DNA from: Acidobacteriota bacterium
Lineage (GTDB): Bacteria > Acidobacteriota > Holophagae > Holophagales > Holophagaceae
Assembly: GCA_016195985.1 (NCBI GenBank)
Contig: JACPYP010000022.1
Span: 248,001-312,000 of the forward strand
Length of the DNA: 64,000 nt
Reading direction: 5' to 3'
Part shown: positions 52,491-64,000 of the stretch, piece after piece
How positions within the stretch are numbered: position 1 is the first letter of the stretch
Layout of the letters: each line of letters starts with the position of its first letter
Notes under the pieces: model-generated
The model's input: only the letters and a program-made list of their open reading frames with translations
Databases searched by the model: none
Told to the model about the DNA's origin: nothing
Program-made: the position numbers and the translations under genes

Positions 52491-52555
52491 GGAGAGGGTC
52501 CGTAGAACGACATCGGTTGTGAATGGATTTTCGTTCCTGCAGGGGCCTGCGTGGA

Positions 52556-53139
52556 TCATAACGCGGCGGTGCCACCTTGATCTCCGGGTTGGCGGTCGCA
52601 GCCCCCCTGCCCTGGGGTGGGGACCTGGTTTGGCTGGACACATCTCATCCCAAGGTACTGCGCATCGCTGACCTTCTCCAACCAGTCGACCGTCCTGCCC
52701 TGGCTCTGCTCCTGGATGGCGATGTGAGTCATCGCCGTCGTGGGGGCCGCTCCATGCCAGTGCTTCACATCCGGGGGAATCCTGACCACGTCGCCCGGTC
52801 GGATCTCTTCGACCGGGCCACCCCAGCTCTGGACCCGTCCGCATCCGGCAATCACGATGAGGGTCTGGCCAAGGGGATGGGTGTGCCATGCGGTGCGGGC
52901 GCCCGGTTCGAAGGTCACGGTGGCCGCAGAAACCCGGGAGGGATCCTGGGCGGGAAACAGGGGATCGACACGAACCGTTCCGGTGAACCAGTCCGCCGCC
53001 CCTTTGATCGAGGGCTGCGTGCCGATCCGAAGAACCTTGATGGCGCTTGGCGCAGCCTTCGTTTCGGGAGGGACCGCCCAGGCCAACAGACATGCCGACA
53101 AGCAGAGAGCAGCCCGGGGTCGAAGCCCTGTCACGGACA

Positions 53140-53140
<1 letters not shown>
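52556..53140 (-). CDS. exported cupin-domain protein
   Basis: A 194-residue protein with signal peptide (to about residue 29). Cupin motif 1 [22 protein letters not shown] and motif 2 [21 protein letters not shown] are both intact, so a metal is likely bound by three His and one Glu/Gln. It resembles the mandelonitrile lyase-like / quercetinase-type small cupins. The last 35 residues (after [10 protein letters not shown]) look unlike the family and may be read-through from a damaged end. ATG overlaps the upstream stop (TGATG). Confidence 0.85.
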
Positions 53141-54156
<1,016 letters not shown>

Positions 54157-54924
54157 CTAGTGGGGGCGCCTGCCGAAGACATCCTTGGCGATGGGAAGGG
54201 CCGATACGGCATGGGGCCACCCCGCGTAGAAGGCCAGGTGGGTGATGGCTTCCGTGGCCTGGGTTTCAGTCAGCCCGAAGTCCATCGCCCGGTTGAGGTG
54301 GTTCGAGAAGGGGCCAAGCTGGCCTGATGCGACCAGGGAACTGATCGTGATCAGGCTCCGGTCCCTGGGCGCCAGCGCAGGCCGCAGCCACAGGTCCTGA
54401 AACAAAAGATCGTTGGTGAAATGCAAAAGGCCGGGAAATTCTGGACCGATGGCGCGCTGGGTGTTCACGACCCGCGTGGCTTCCGCCGTCGCATCCACAG
54501 GCAAGTGCGGCCCTGCGGCGGGAGGAAGCTGAGCGGCGGTGATCCGGCGACGCACAAACACTGGCTCTGCCACATTCACGGCCGCCATGGCGTTGCCCCA
54601 CCCCGAGTAGAAGGCCAGGTGGGTGATGATTTCCGAAATCTCCTGGGGTTTCACACCCTCCTCCAGCGCCAGGTCGAGGTAGAAGGCCAACTCGGCGGTC
54701 TGGTTGCGGGTGATCAGGGTGGCCAGGGTCACGAGGCAGCGGTCCCGACGGGAGAGCCCGGGACGCTTCCATAGATCGCCGAACAGGGCGTTCCGGGTGT
54801 AGGCCTCCAAAGCAGGCGAGACTCGACTCAAGGCCGCCCCGGCCCTGATCTGGTCCTGGGTCCCCTGGGCCGCGAAGGCAGTTGCCGCGACCAGGGCCAT
54901 CAGGGATGCGGTCCAAGGTTTCAT
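54157..54924 (-). CDS. exported carboxymuconolactone decarboxylase-like protein, duplicated domain
   Basis: A 255-residue protein with a signal peptide (ends AFAAQ) and two CMD-type halves (RRDRCLVTLATLITRN ... EISEIITHLAFYSGWGNAMAA; PRDRSLITISSLVASGQ ... ATEAITHLAFYAGWPHAVSA). The AhpD CxxC pair is absent, so a peroxidase role is unlikely. Members often accompany AraC and AKR genes. GGAGGTTGAAC precedes the ATG at 54924. Biochemical role unknown. Confidence 0.87.
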   Translation of the reverse strand: MKPWTASLMALVAATAFAAQGTQDQIRAGAALSRVSPALEAYTRNALFGDLWKRPGLSRRDRCLVTLATLITRNQTAELAFYLDLALEEGVKPQEISEIITHLAFYSGWGNAMAAVNVAEPVFVRRRITAAQLPPAAGPHLPVDATAEATRVVNTQRAIGPEFPGLLHFTNDLLFQDLWLRPALAPRDRSLITISSLVASGQLGPFSNHLNRAMDFGLTETQATEAITHLAFYAGWPHAVSALPIAKDVFGRRPH

Positions 54925-54960
54925 GTTCAACCTCCAAAGGATTGAATGATCCGTGGCTGT

Positions 54961-56181
<1,221 letters not shown>

Positions 56182-57264
56182 TCAGTCCAAGCGTTTTTTC
56201 TTGAAGAAGACGGTCATCTGCTCGGCGATGTCCCGGTTGTTCAGGTCTGAGAACAGGAAGTGCGTGTTTCCCCGGATCCCGATCTCCGGCAGATGCACGA
56301 CCGTGACATCCCCACCATGCCGGTTCACGGCATCGCGCCAGAGCCGGGCCATCTTCAGCCTCACCCGCCAGTTGTCCTGGCCTGGGAAGTCTGTGGGCTG
56401 ATCAGGGATGTTGTCCCCGTAGAACAGGACGATGGGGATCTTGGTCAACGGCAGGAACTGTTTCAGGGGGATGGCCACCCCCTCCAGTGGCCCAGCCGAA
56501 CTGGGCATAGCCGGAGGGACTTCTCCTTCGGGGAACATGAACCCGGATCCGGGTTCGAAGGCAACGATGCCGCGGACATTCGCGCTCTTCATGGCGGTCA
56601 GCCATCCTGGCCCACCTCCCTGCGAATGGGTCACCAGAATCCCGGGTCCCGTCTTGGTGAAGAGCGCCGACATGGCATCTGAGATCACGTCCATGTCGAA
56701 GGGCCCCGCATTTGGCACCATCTGCCTGAAGAACTGGTTCAATGCCTCGGGATCCTGCGAAAACTGGACCCCCGGGTAGAGGTTGGGCCATGTCCCCAGG
56801 CGGAAGAGGTTGAACCAGGTTTGTTCATCAGGGGTCGCATGGATCGTGAAGGACTGCGTGCTCCGCGAGGCACCCCCACGTCGAGGCTGGTCGACGAGGT
56901 ACACCGAATAGCTCTGCCGCAGCATCAACTCCCGAAAACCCTCACGGCCATCGGGAGTTGTCTCCCAAGTCTTCGAGAACTGCCCGGCCCCGTGCAGGAA
57001 CACCAGGGGAAGGGGACGCGGCTTGACTGGTATTTGATAGGAAACGTAGGCATGGTCGCCATGGAGGGTCTGGCCCTCGGGGCCTGGCTTGTGGGGGTTG
57101 AAGGTCCCCGGATGACCGGTAACCGTTCCACCCACGGCGAAACTGCCCTGGCGCTGTATCACCAGCGGTTTGCCTCCGTCCGATGCCCCAGAGATGGCAA
57201 CGGGTGACCAGAGCGCCATCATGCCAAACACAGCCCGTTGCAGGAGTCCGATGCTGAGTGCCAT
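56182..57264 (-). CDS. exported alpha/beta hydrolase
   Basis: A 360-residue protein with a signal peptide at about 1-27 (MALSIGLLQRAVFGMMALW...). Oxyanion HG in LVFLHGAGQ; the nucleophile elbow is THSQGGGPG, Ser probably near residue 213; a His near the end in GIRGNTHFLF. Likely a periplasmic esterase/lipase-like enzyme. It sits between two other island enzymes with no overlap. Substrate unknown. Confidence 0.87.
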   Translation of the reverse strand: MALSIGLLQRAVFGMMALWSPVAISGASDGGKPLVIQRQGSFAVGGTVTGHPGTFNPHKPGPEGQTLHGDHAYVSYQIPVKPRPLPLVFLHGAGQFSKTWETTPDGREGFRELMLRQSYSVYLVDQPRRGGASRSTQSFTIHATPDEQTWFNLFRLGTWPNLYPGVQFSQDPEALNQFFRQMVPNAGPFDMDVISDAMSALFTKTGPGILVTHSQGGGPGWLTAMKSANVRGIVAFEPGSGFMFPEGEVPPAMPSSAGPLEGVAIPLKQFLPLTKIPIVLFYGDNIPDQPTDFPGQDNWRVRLKMARLWRDAVNRHGGDVTVVHLPEIGIRGNTHFLFSDLNNRDIAEQMTVFFKKKRLD

Positions 57265-57280
57265 GACCTGATCCCTCCTT

Positions 57281-58300
57281 CTACTTGAGCGCCTTGCCGA
57301 AGAACGCCTTGAGCTTCATGACCACGCCGGGAACGAACTCCGGTTTGTAGTAGAGATCGATGTGGGAAGCCCCGGGAACCATGAACAGTTCCCGCGGTTC
57401 CTTCGCCTTGTGGTAGGCGGCCTGGCTCATGAAGAGCGTGTCAGCCTTGGAACCGGCCACGAGCAGGATCGGGCGCGGCGAGATGGTTTCCATCTGCTCG
57501 AACGGGAAGAAGGCCATCTGAAAGCCCAGGCTCGTGAAGGCGTACTTCCCCGTGGAATGGGGATGGCGGGCAATCTTCATGTAGTAGTCGTAGCCCTCCC
57601 GGTAGGTCACAGAGGGATTGGCTGCGGCCTCTGCATCCGATTCCGGCAGGAATGAGATGTAGCGGACCGGTTCACCTCTGGCTTCCCGACTGCGCTGCTG
57701 GGCGATCTCCTCCAGACGCTTCATCCGGGTTTCGAAGGAAATCGTGCCGCCCACGCCTTCTCGGCGCGCGGTGCCCACATCGAAGGTGCTGATGCCTGCG
57801 GCTGCCTTGATCCGGTGCTCCGTCTGGGCAGCATTCATGGTGTACCCGCCGCCCGCGCAGATGCCCAAGGCACCGATGCGTTGGGCATCCACTTGGGGAT
57901 GGTTGCTGAGGTAGTCCACCGCGCATCGGATGTCTTCCACACGGTCCGTAGGAACCTCTGCCTGGCGTGGCTCACCCCCGCTTTCGCCGTAGTGGCTGGC
58001 ATCGAAGGCCAGGGTGATGAAGCCCTGCTCCGCCAGTTTCTGCGCATACAGGCCAGCAGCCTGCTCCTTGACTCCACCGAAGGGGTGGGTCACCACAATG
58101 GCTGGATGCTTTTTGGTCCTGTCGAGGTTGGCCGGCAGGAATAGATTCCCGACCATTCTCACGCTGTGGTGTGGGAATGAAACCTTCTGCACGGTTACGT
58201 CTCCATGGATGTTGCTTCCCGCAGCCTGCAACCTTGCAGCAAGTCCGACCAACAAAAGCGCGAGGGCCATTCCGATGGATCTTGAGACGGATTGACCCAT
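57281..58300 (-). CDS. alpha/beta hydrolase with GxCxG nucleophile (dienelactone hydrolase-like)
   Basis: A 339-residue protein with N-terminal signal or anchor (SIGMALALLLVGLAARLQAAG). The nucleophile elbow reads GICAGGGY, i.e. Cys as in dienelactone hydrolases, rather than Ser; the acidic residue is probably in LLVAGSKAD and His in ASHIDLYYKPE. Start at 58300, with AGGGGG before it. Export suggests periplasmic action. Substrate unknown. Confidence 0.86.
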   Translation of the reverse strand: MGQSVSRSIGMALALLLVGLAARLQAAGSNIHGDVTVQKVSFPHHSVRMVGNLFLPANLDRTKKHPAIVVTHPFGGVKEQAAGLYAQKLAEQGFITLAFDASHYGESGGEPRQAEVPTDRVEDIRCAVDYLSNHPQVDAQRIGALGICAGGGYTMNAAQTEHRIKAAAGISTFDVGTARREGVGGTISFETRMKRLEEIAQQRSREARGEPVRYISFLPESDAEAAANPSVTYREGYDYYMKIARHPHSTGKYAFTSLGFQMAFFPFEQMETISPRPILLVAGSKADTLFMSQAAYHKAKEPRELFMVPGASHIDLYYKPEFVPGVVMKLKAFFGKALK

Positions 58301-58327
58301 GAGCCCCCTGGTTGACCAGAATGATGA

Positions 58328-59926
<1,599 letters not shown>

Positions 59927-59934
59927 GGCTCGCC

Positions 59935-60030
59935 TCAGTCCTTCAGGGAAGCCGTGCCAACCACGCCGTGGAAGGGAGCCAGTTCCGTGGGGGATGATTG
60001 CACTGCATATCCGGGTGCGCTCAGTGACAT
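59935..60030 (-). pseudogene. remnant of a zinc-type alcohol dehydrogenase (internal deletion)
   Basis: A 31-codon ORF with a strong RBS (GGAGGAACC). It starts MSLSAPGYAVQSSPTELAPF, resembling the N-terminus of YahK-type NAD(P)-dependent alcohol dehydrogenases, and ends GTASLKD, resembling their C-terminal (I/M)ASLK end. Almost the whole middle, including Zn-binding and Rossmann parts, is missing. It occupies the first position of the island operon. The assignment rests on short segments, so it is moderate only. Confidence 0.5.
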
Positions 60031-60446
60031 GGTTCCTCCAGCCCGGGGCCCATCCTCGACCACCGGTCACAGAAGAAAGTCTAGGAATTGGCCGGGATCG
60101 CGGCTTGCCCGATCCTCTGAAATCCTTTCCCAAACCTACAAACGGAGGAGCAGCGGTTCAGCCCCTGCCCTGATCCTCAGCGAAATCCATGAAAGCGGGG
60201 AGAGCACAGCCAAAACAGCAGAGGTGCCAAGGAGTGACACAGCGAGGAGCAGATCCTTTTTGCGTAGATGCAGGAGAGGATCTATTCCTGAATTGGTTCT
60301 AGAGTCCGGATTCTCATCGGCACGATTTCGGCAAAATCACCCTGATACCACTTGAGACGACATGAGACTCGCTGAGACTATAAATATGAAAACAGGTAGT
60401 TTATAAAACATCAACTGGTCTCAATTAGACTCAACCCCGGCATTCA
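60031..60446. other. upstream region of the island operon, no gene seen
   Basis: 416 bp without a convincing gene. Nearest the operon start is an inverted repeat, GGATCG-N9-CGATCC (60095-60115), a possible operator about 65-85 bp upstream of the first RBS. The right half becomes AT-rich and contains the phased TGAGAC repeats. No integrase fragment recognised. Confidence 0.6.
60353..60378 (+). repeat. three TGAGAC repeats at 10-bp period near the attachment copy
   Basis: TGAGAC at 60353, 60363 and 60373, exactly one helical turn apart, and an inverted GTCTCA at 60418-60423. They lie 70-95 bp left of the att copy in AT-rich DNA. This layout resembles arm-type or excisionase binding sites. The function is inference. 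Confidence 0.55.
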
Positions 60447-60488
60447 CAATGCAGAGGTCGTCAGTTCGATCCTGATCAGGTCCACCAA
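60447..60488 (+). repeat. att-type direct repeat, right (tRNA 3' fragment)
   Basis: Exact 42-bp copy of the tRNA-Ala 3' part (51407-51448). The anticodon-loop side diverges to its left (GCATTCAC instead of GCGTTCGC), and no 5' tRNA half precedes it, so this is not a functional tRNA. Confidence 0.9.
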
Positions 60489-60851
60489 TCGCCCCTTGAG
60501 CAATCAGGGGACCTTTTGTTTTTATCCGGCATCTACTTTCAAGCCCTGGCGTCAAAAATTGTTACGGCTTTCTGTGGAGATTGTTGCAGGCGCGTGGCCT
60601 TGGCGACCCTCGCGCAAGCGATGGCTGCCGATAAAATCAATGCCCCATTCTTTTTCTCAGAGGAGTAGTTTTCTTCGAGGAGATCATCACTTCATTGGTG
60701 GGTGCGGCCAGAAACCGCAGGCATGGAAGCAGTCGGGCCGCTGTTTCGTTGTGGATTGACACCATTCCGCCTGGAGGCGCCCGATGCCCTTTGCAGCTCT
60801 CAACTTGTTGTTTCAACATCATAGGGATGACTTGCATGAAGGGGGGCTTTC
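60489..60851. other. intergenic region after the att copy
   Basis: Contains the degenerate terminator hairpin CCCCTTGA-GCAA-TCAGGGGA then CTTTTGTTTTT (60492-60524), matching the one after the tRNA. The rest, up to the otsA start, shows no gene I can support; it should hold the otsA promoter, but I cannot place it with confidence. Confidence 0.6.
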
Positions 60852-63083
60852 GTGAGGCTATCTTTACGCTTCATCCTGCCTTTGATTCTTGTCCTGGCGG
60901 GGATCGCCTACGGCATCGCCCCACTCGTCGACCAGTTGACGCTCCGTTGGTTCATCCGGGATCTGAACAGCCGCTCGACTGCAATCGCCAACGCCATCCA
61001 AGAGCCGCTGTTGGAGCAGCTTGCAGCGGGGAAAAGAGCCAAGACGGAGGAGTTCTTCAGCCGGATCACCCAGGACGAGCGGTTATTCGCCATCGGCTAT
61101 TGCGACTCGTCTACAGGCAAAATGCTGGCCAGCCGCTCGCTCCCCGCCGAGATCCATTGCAGCGATCTCGACCGTTGGCAACTCCCCCAGGGGCACTTGC
61201 TGACCAGCATCCATGGCCCCCTGCACGTCACGGTAAGGCCCTTGGCCAGCGAGAGCGCACCGGACGGGCAGTTGGTTCTCGTGCACGACATGAGTTTCAT
61301 CTCCCGGCGCACGGAAGAAACCAAACGCTACGTGTTCTATTTCTTCATGGCCTTGGCTGGTGTGGTGTCGCTCATCACCGTCGTCATCGCCCAACTCTCC
61401 TGGCGCGGTTGGATGGCCGGCATGAGGTCGCTCCTGCGAGGCGAAGGGCTGCTGCGCAAGCCCTCGGGCGGAGCGCAGGCTCCCCTTCCCGGGTTCAAAC
61501 CGATCGCCCGCGATCTGCAAAGGTTGATCCAGGAGCTGGAATCAGAAAGCCGGGCCCGGGATGAATCCCAGATCACCTGGACCCCGGAGGCCTTGCGCAC
61601 CATTCTCCATTCCGAGCTGAGCGGCGAGGATGTCATCGTCGTTTCCAACCGCGAACCTTATATCCACCAGCACCACGGCGAGCGGATCGAAGTTTCGAGA
61701 CCGGCCAGCGGGCTGGTCACGGCGCTCGAACCGATCATGCGGGCCTGCTCGGGCACTTGGATCGCCCACGGCAGTGGTTCGGCCGACAAGGCGGTCGTCG
61801 ACAAGAACGACTGCATCCGGGTGCCGCCGGAACGGCCAGCCTATCAACTCCGCCGGGTCTGGTTGAGCCCGGAAGAGGAGGCCGGCTACTACTACGGTTT
61901 TTCCAATGAAGGGATGTGGCCCCTCTGCCATATCGCCCACGTGCGGCCGACCTTCCGGTCGAGCGACTGGGCCCAATACGTGGCGGTCAACCGCAAATTC
62001 GCCGAAGCCGTGGCGAGTGAAGCCAAGACCAAGACCCCCATCGTCCTGGTCCAGGACTACCACTTCGCCCTGCTTCCCAAGATGATCCGGGAAGCGCTCC
62101 CCGACGCCACCATCATCACCTTCTGGCACATTCCCTGGCCCAACCCCGAATCCTTTGCCATTTGTCCATGGCGGAACGACATCCTGGCCGGGATGCTGGG
62201 CAGCAGCATCATGGGGTTCCATACCCAGTTCCACTGCAACAATTTTGTCGACACGGTGGATCGCTTCATTGAGGCCCGGGTCGACCGGGAATCCTTCACG
62301 GTCTCCTGCGGAGGCAAGCTCACCGCCGTGCGGCGGTATCCCATTTCCATCGCCTGGCCCCCGGAAGCCGACATGCTGCGGGAATCCATTCCGGACTGCC
62401 GCAACCGGATCCGCGATCTGAACGGCCTTCCACTCGATCACAAGGTCGGCATTGGCGTCGACCGGCTGGACTACACCAAAGGGATTGTGGAGCGTTTCCG
62501 GGCCATCGAGCGCCTTCTGGAATTGAATCCGGATTGGATTGGCCGCTTCACCTTTGTCCAGGTGGCCGCTCCAAGCCGGTCGGGCATCGACGAGTACCAG
62601 CATCACGAGACCCAGGTGCGGGCCATGGCCACGCGCATCAACGGCCGCTTCGAGAATCAGGGGCCGCCTCCCATCAAGCTCAGGATCGAACATCACGAAC
62701 CACAGGCGGTCTATGAGTATTTCCGCGCTGCCGATCTTTGTTTCGTGAGCAGCCTGCACGATGGCATGAACCTGGTTGCCAAAGAATTCGTGGCGGCCCG
62801 CGACGACGAGCGCGGTGTCCTCATCCTTTCCGAGTTCACGGGCGCCGCGAGGGAACTGCCCGAAGCGCTGATCGTCAACCCCTACGATGCCGACCAGTGC
62901 GCGGCCGCCATGCACCTGGCCCTCACGATGCCGGCCACCGAGCAGCGCGATCGCATGCGCCTGATGCGCGGATTGGTTGCGGAATTCAATGTGTTCCGCT
63001 GGGCCGGCCGCATGTTGCTCGATGCCGCCTCTATGCGCAGGCGGGGCCGCCTGGCGGAAAAGACGGAACGCGGGGGGATGTGA
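60852..63083 (+). CDS. otsA: trehalose-6-phosphate synthase with N-terminal membrane sensor-like domain
   Basis: GT20 enzyme making trehalose-6-phosphate from UDP-glucose and glucose-6-phosphate. It has 743 residues, about 250 more than typical OtsA. Residues 1-27 and about 160-185 are transmembrane helices around an extracytoplasmic loop of about 130 residues, followed by a linker; the GT20 domain runs from about 255 (VVSNREPY) with [40 protein letters not shown] and [16 protein letters not shown] start, with AAGGGGGG upstream. It starts an otsA-otsB-GH15 operon. Membrane tethering may couple synthesis to an external signal such as osmolarity (inference). Confidence 0.94.
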   Translation: MRLSLRFILPLILVLAGIAYGIAPLVDQLTLRWFIRDLNSRSTAIANAIQEPLLEQLAAGKRAKTEEFFSRITQDERLFAIGYCDSSTGKMLASRSLPAEIHCSDLDRWQLPQGHLLTSIHGPLHVTVRPLASESAPDGQLVLVHDMSFISRRTEETKRYVFYFFMALAGVVSLITVVIAQLSWRGWMAGMRSLLRGEGLLRKPSGGAQAPLPGFKPIARDLQRLIQELESESRARDESQITWTPEALRTILHSELSGEDVIVVSNREPYIHQHHGERIEVSRPASGLVTALEPIMRACSGTWIAHGSGSADKAVVDKNDCIRVPPERPAYQLRRVWLSPEEEAGYYYGFSNEGMWPLCHIAHVRPTFRSSDWAQYVAVNRKFAEAVASEAKTKTPIVLVQDYHFALLPKMIREALPDATIITFWHIPWPNPESFAICPWRNDILAGMLGSSIMGFHTQFHCNNFVDTVDRFIEARVDRESFTVSCGGKLTAVRRYPISIAWPPEADMLRESIPDCRNRIRDLNGLPLDHKVGIGVDRLDYTKGIVERFRAIERLLELNPDWIGRFTFVQVAAPSRSGIDEYQHHETQVRAMATRINGRFENQGPPPIKLRIEHHEPQAVYEYFRAADLCFVSSLHDGMNLVAKEFVAARDDERGVLILSEFTGAARELPEALIVNPYDADQCAAAMHLALTMPATEQRDRMRLMRGLVAEFNVFRWAGRMLLDAASMRRRGRLAEKTERGGM

Positions 63084-63085
63084 CG

Positions 63086-63829
63086 ATGCGCCAGGCATTT
63101 CCACCCGAAGCGCGCGCGGATTGGGCCTATTTCCTGGATGTCGATGGAACCTTGATCGACTTTGCCGATCGACCGGACGCCATTCAAGTCGATGCCGCGC
63201 TGCTCGACCTGATCGCGCATCTCCATCGGGCCAGCGGAGGCGCCGTGGCCCTTGTCACCGGCCGGTCCTTGTCCGACCTTGAACGGCATCTCGGTTCTCT
63301 GCGCTTGCCCCTGGCCGGACAGCAGGGCCTCGAAAGGCGCGATGCGACCGGCCGCCTTTGGATTCACGCGGGCCCCCCCGCCGCAAAGGCCTCCATCAAG
63401 GCGGCATTGGCCCCCACACTCGCCGGCCACTCCGGCCTCCTGCTGGAAGACAAAGGGCTGACGCTCGCATTGCACTACCGCCAGGCGCCGCACCTGGCCG
63501 CCTATGTGCACCGGGTGATGAAAGCCCTGGCTCGTTCCAAAGGCCTGGGCCTGGAGCTCCAGCTCGGCAAGTGCGTGGTGGAACTGAAGCCCGCTGGCAT
63601 CGACAAAGGGACGGCAGTGGCCGAATACCTCGCAGAACCTCCTTTCGCGGGAAGGCGTCCTGTCTTCATCGGCGACGATCTCAACGATGAGCATGGGTTC
63701 GCCGAGGTCAACAAGCTTGATGGCGTTTCAATCAAGGTGGGAAAGGGATCCAGTTGCGCCCGGTTTCGCCTGCCCGATGTGACCGCGGTGCGCCATTGGC
63801 TGGGCATCGCGCTGAGAGGTCTGCCGTGA
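63086..63829 (+). CDS. otsB: trehalose-6-phosphate phosphatase
   Basis: A 247-residue HAD-type phosphatase converting trehalose-6-phosphate to trehalose. Motif I FLDVDGTLIDF (residues about 16-26), motif II VTGRSLSD, and motif IV GDDLNDEHGF, with the KPAGIDKGTAV segment carrying the motif III Lys. It follows otsA by 2 bp, with its own ATG at 63086. The stop overlaps the GTG start of the next gene. Confidence 0.95.
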   Translation: MRQAFPPEARADWAYFLDVDGTLIDFADRPDAIQVDAALLDLIAHLHRASGGAVALVTGRSLSDLERHLGSLRLPLAGQQGLERRDATGRLWIHAGPPAAKASIKAALAPTLAGHSGLLLEDKGLTLALHYRQAPHLAAYVHRVMKALARSKGLGLELQLGKCVVELKPAGIDKGTAVAEYLAEPPFAGRRPVFIGDDLNDEHGFAEVNKLDGVSIKVGKGSSCARFRLPDVTAVRHWLGIALRGLP

Positions 63830-64000
63830 AAAACCTTGATCTGGCTTTGATCGGAAATTGCGCCATCGGCGCGCTGATTGATGAACAGGCCACCGTTCTC
63901 TGGGGCTGTTTCCCCCGCTTCGATGCGGATCCGATGTTTTGCGCGCTCCTGCGGGACACCGATGACTTCGGGTATTTCGGGATTGACCTCGCGGACCGCG
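63826..64000 (+). CDS. GH15-type glucoamylase/trehalase-like protein, cut by window end
   Basis: Starts GTG overlapping the otsB stop (GTGA). The 58 visible residues begin MKNLDLALIGNCAIGALIDEQATVLWGCFPRFDADPMF, the N-terminal pattern of GH15 glucoamylase-family proteins often linked to otsAB. Function (alpha-glucan or trehalose hydrolysis) is inferred from family and operon. The rest is outside the window. Confidence 0.85.
   Translation, partial: MKNLDLALIGNCAIGALIDEQATVLWGCFPRFDADPMFCALLRDTDDFGYFGIDLADR

Noticed and set aside
60447-60488. second tRNA gene (apparent CAC anticodon, Val)
   Set aside because: Only the 3' half is present; no D arm or 5' acceptor strand lies upstream.
60496-60759. 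87-codon ORF after the att copy
   Set aside because: Biased composition, no RBS, starts inside the degenerate terminator.

Overview
The window is a GC-rich, densely coded bacterial chromosome segment. Genes often overlap by 1-4 bases (ATGA, TGATG, GTGA). No ribosomal RNA or phylogenetic marker is present, so the taxon is an inference. The mix of an MglA-type GTPase with a long tail, a two-subunit 2-oxoacid:ferredoxin oxidoreductase, a quinol-dependent nitric oxide reductase, PEP carboxylase, a HEAT/histidine-kinase pair and many PAS/GAF kinases suits a Gram-negative soil or sediment organism, and Acidobacteriota of the Holophaga/Geothrix type would fit.

Layout. 1-8.1 kb: partial SDR, small secreted protein, IspH-UbiA fusion, PEP carboxylase, and qNor with a candidate operator. 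8.2-15.7 kb: RsbW-like kinase, CDF-type transporter, a CLC-F fluoride exporter under a fluoride riboswitch, an operon of a PDZ/S41 pseudoprotease, divergent polysaccharide deacetylase and class D beta-lactamase, a miniature flagellar rod protein, Ddl and CoaD. 15.7-24.9 kb: two-component propeller kinase, RecG, VOC protein, a trans-sulfuration enzyme divergent from an Lrp/AsnC regulator across a perfect palindrome, a 4-fold beta flower protein and a TMEM175-type channel. 24.9-31.9 kb: an uncharacterised three-gene operon, methionine aminopeptidase, GNAT, thioesterase, IspE and an ABC-2 exporter. 31.9-42.1 kb: PAS/GAF hybrid kinase, then an overlapping MFS-HutH-HD-HEAT-kinase run. 42.1-51 kb: YfiR-like protein, pyrophosphatase, HAD phosphatase, LolA-like protein, MglA-like GTPase, isocitrate/isopropylmalate dehydrogenase-family enzyme, LexA and KorAB.

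The accessory region is 51.4-60.5 kb. An intact tRNA-Ala(CGC) is followed by about 9 kb ending in an exact 42-bp copy of the tRNA 3' end plus a degenerate copy of its terminator. This is the signature of a tRNA-targeted genomic island. Its cargo is one minus-strand operon: flavodoxin-fold reductase, three aldo/keto reductases (one Tat-exported), two alpha/beta hydrolases, an exported carboxymuconolactone-decarboxylase-like protein, a cupin and an AraC regulator, headed by an internally deleted alcohol dehydrogenase remnant. No integrase is visible. A 4.2-copy 71-bp structured tandem repeat lies between korB and the tRNA.

Right of the island, an otsA-otsB-GH15 operon (the last gene cut by the window end) handles trehalose. 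Its OtsA carries a membrane-anchored extracytoplasmic sensor-like N-terminus. Several genes need non-ATG starts (CTG for map, probably ATT for the CDF-type transporter, GTG/TTG elsewhere).
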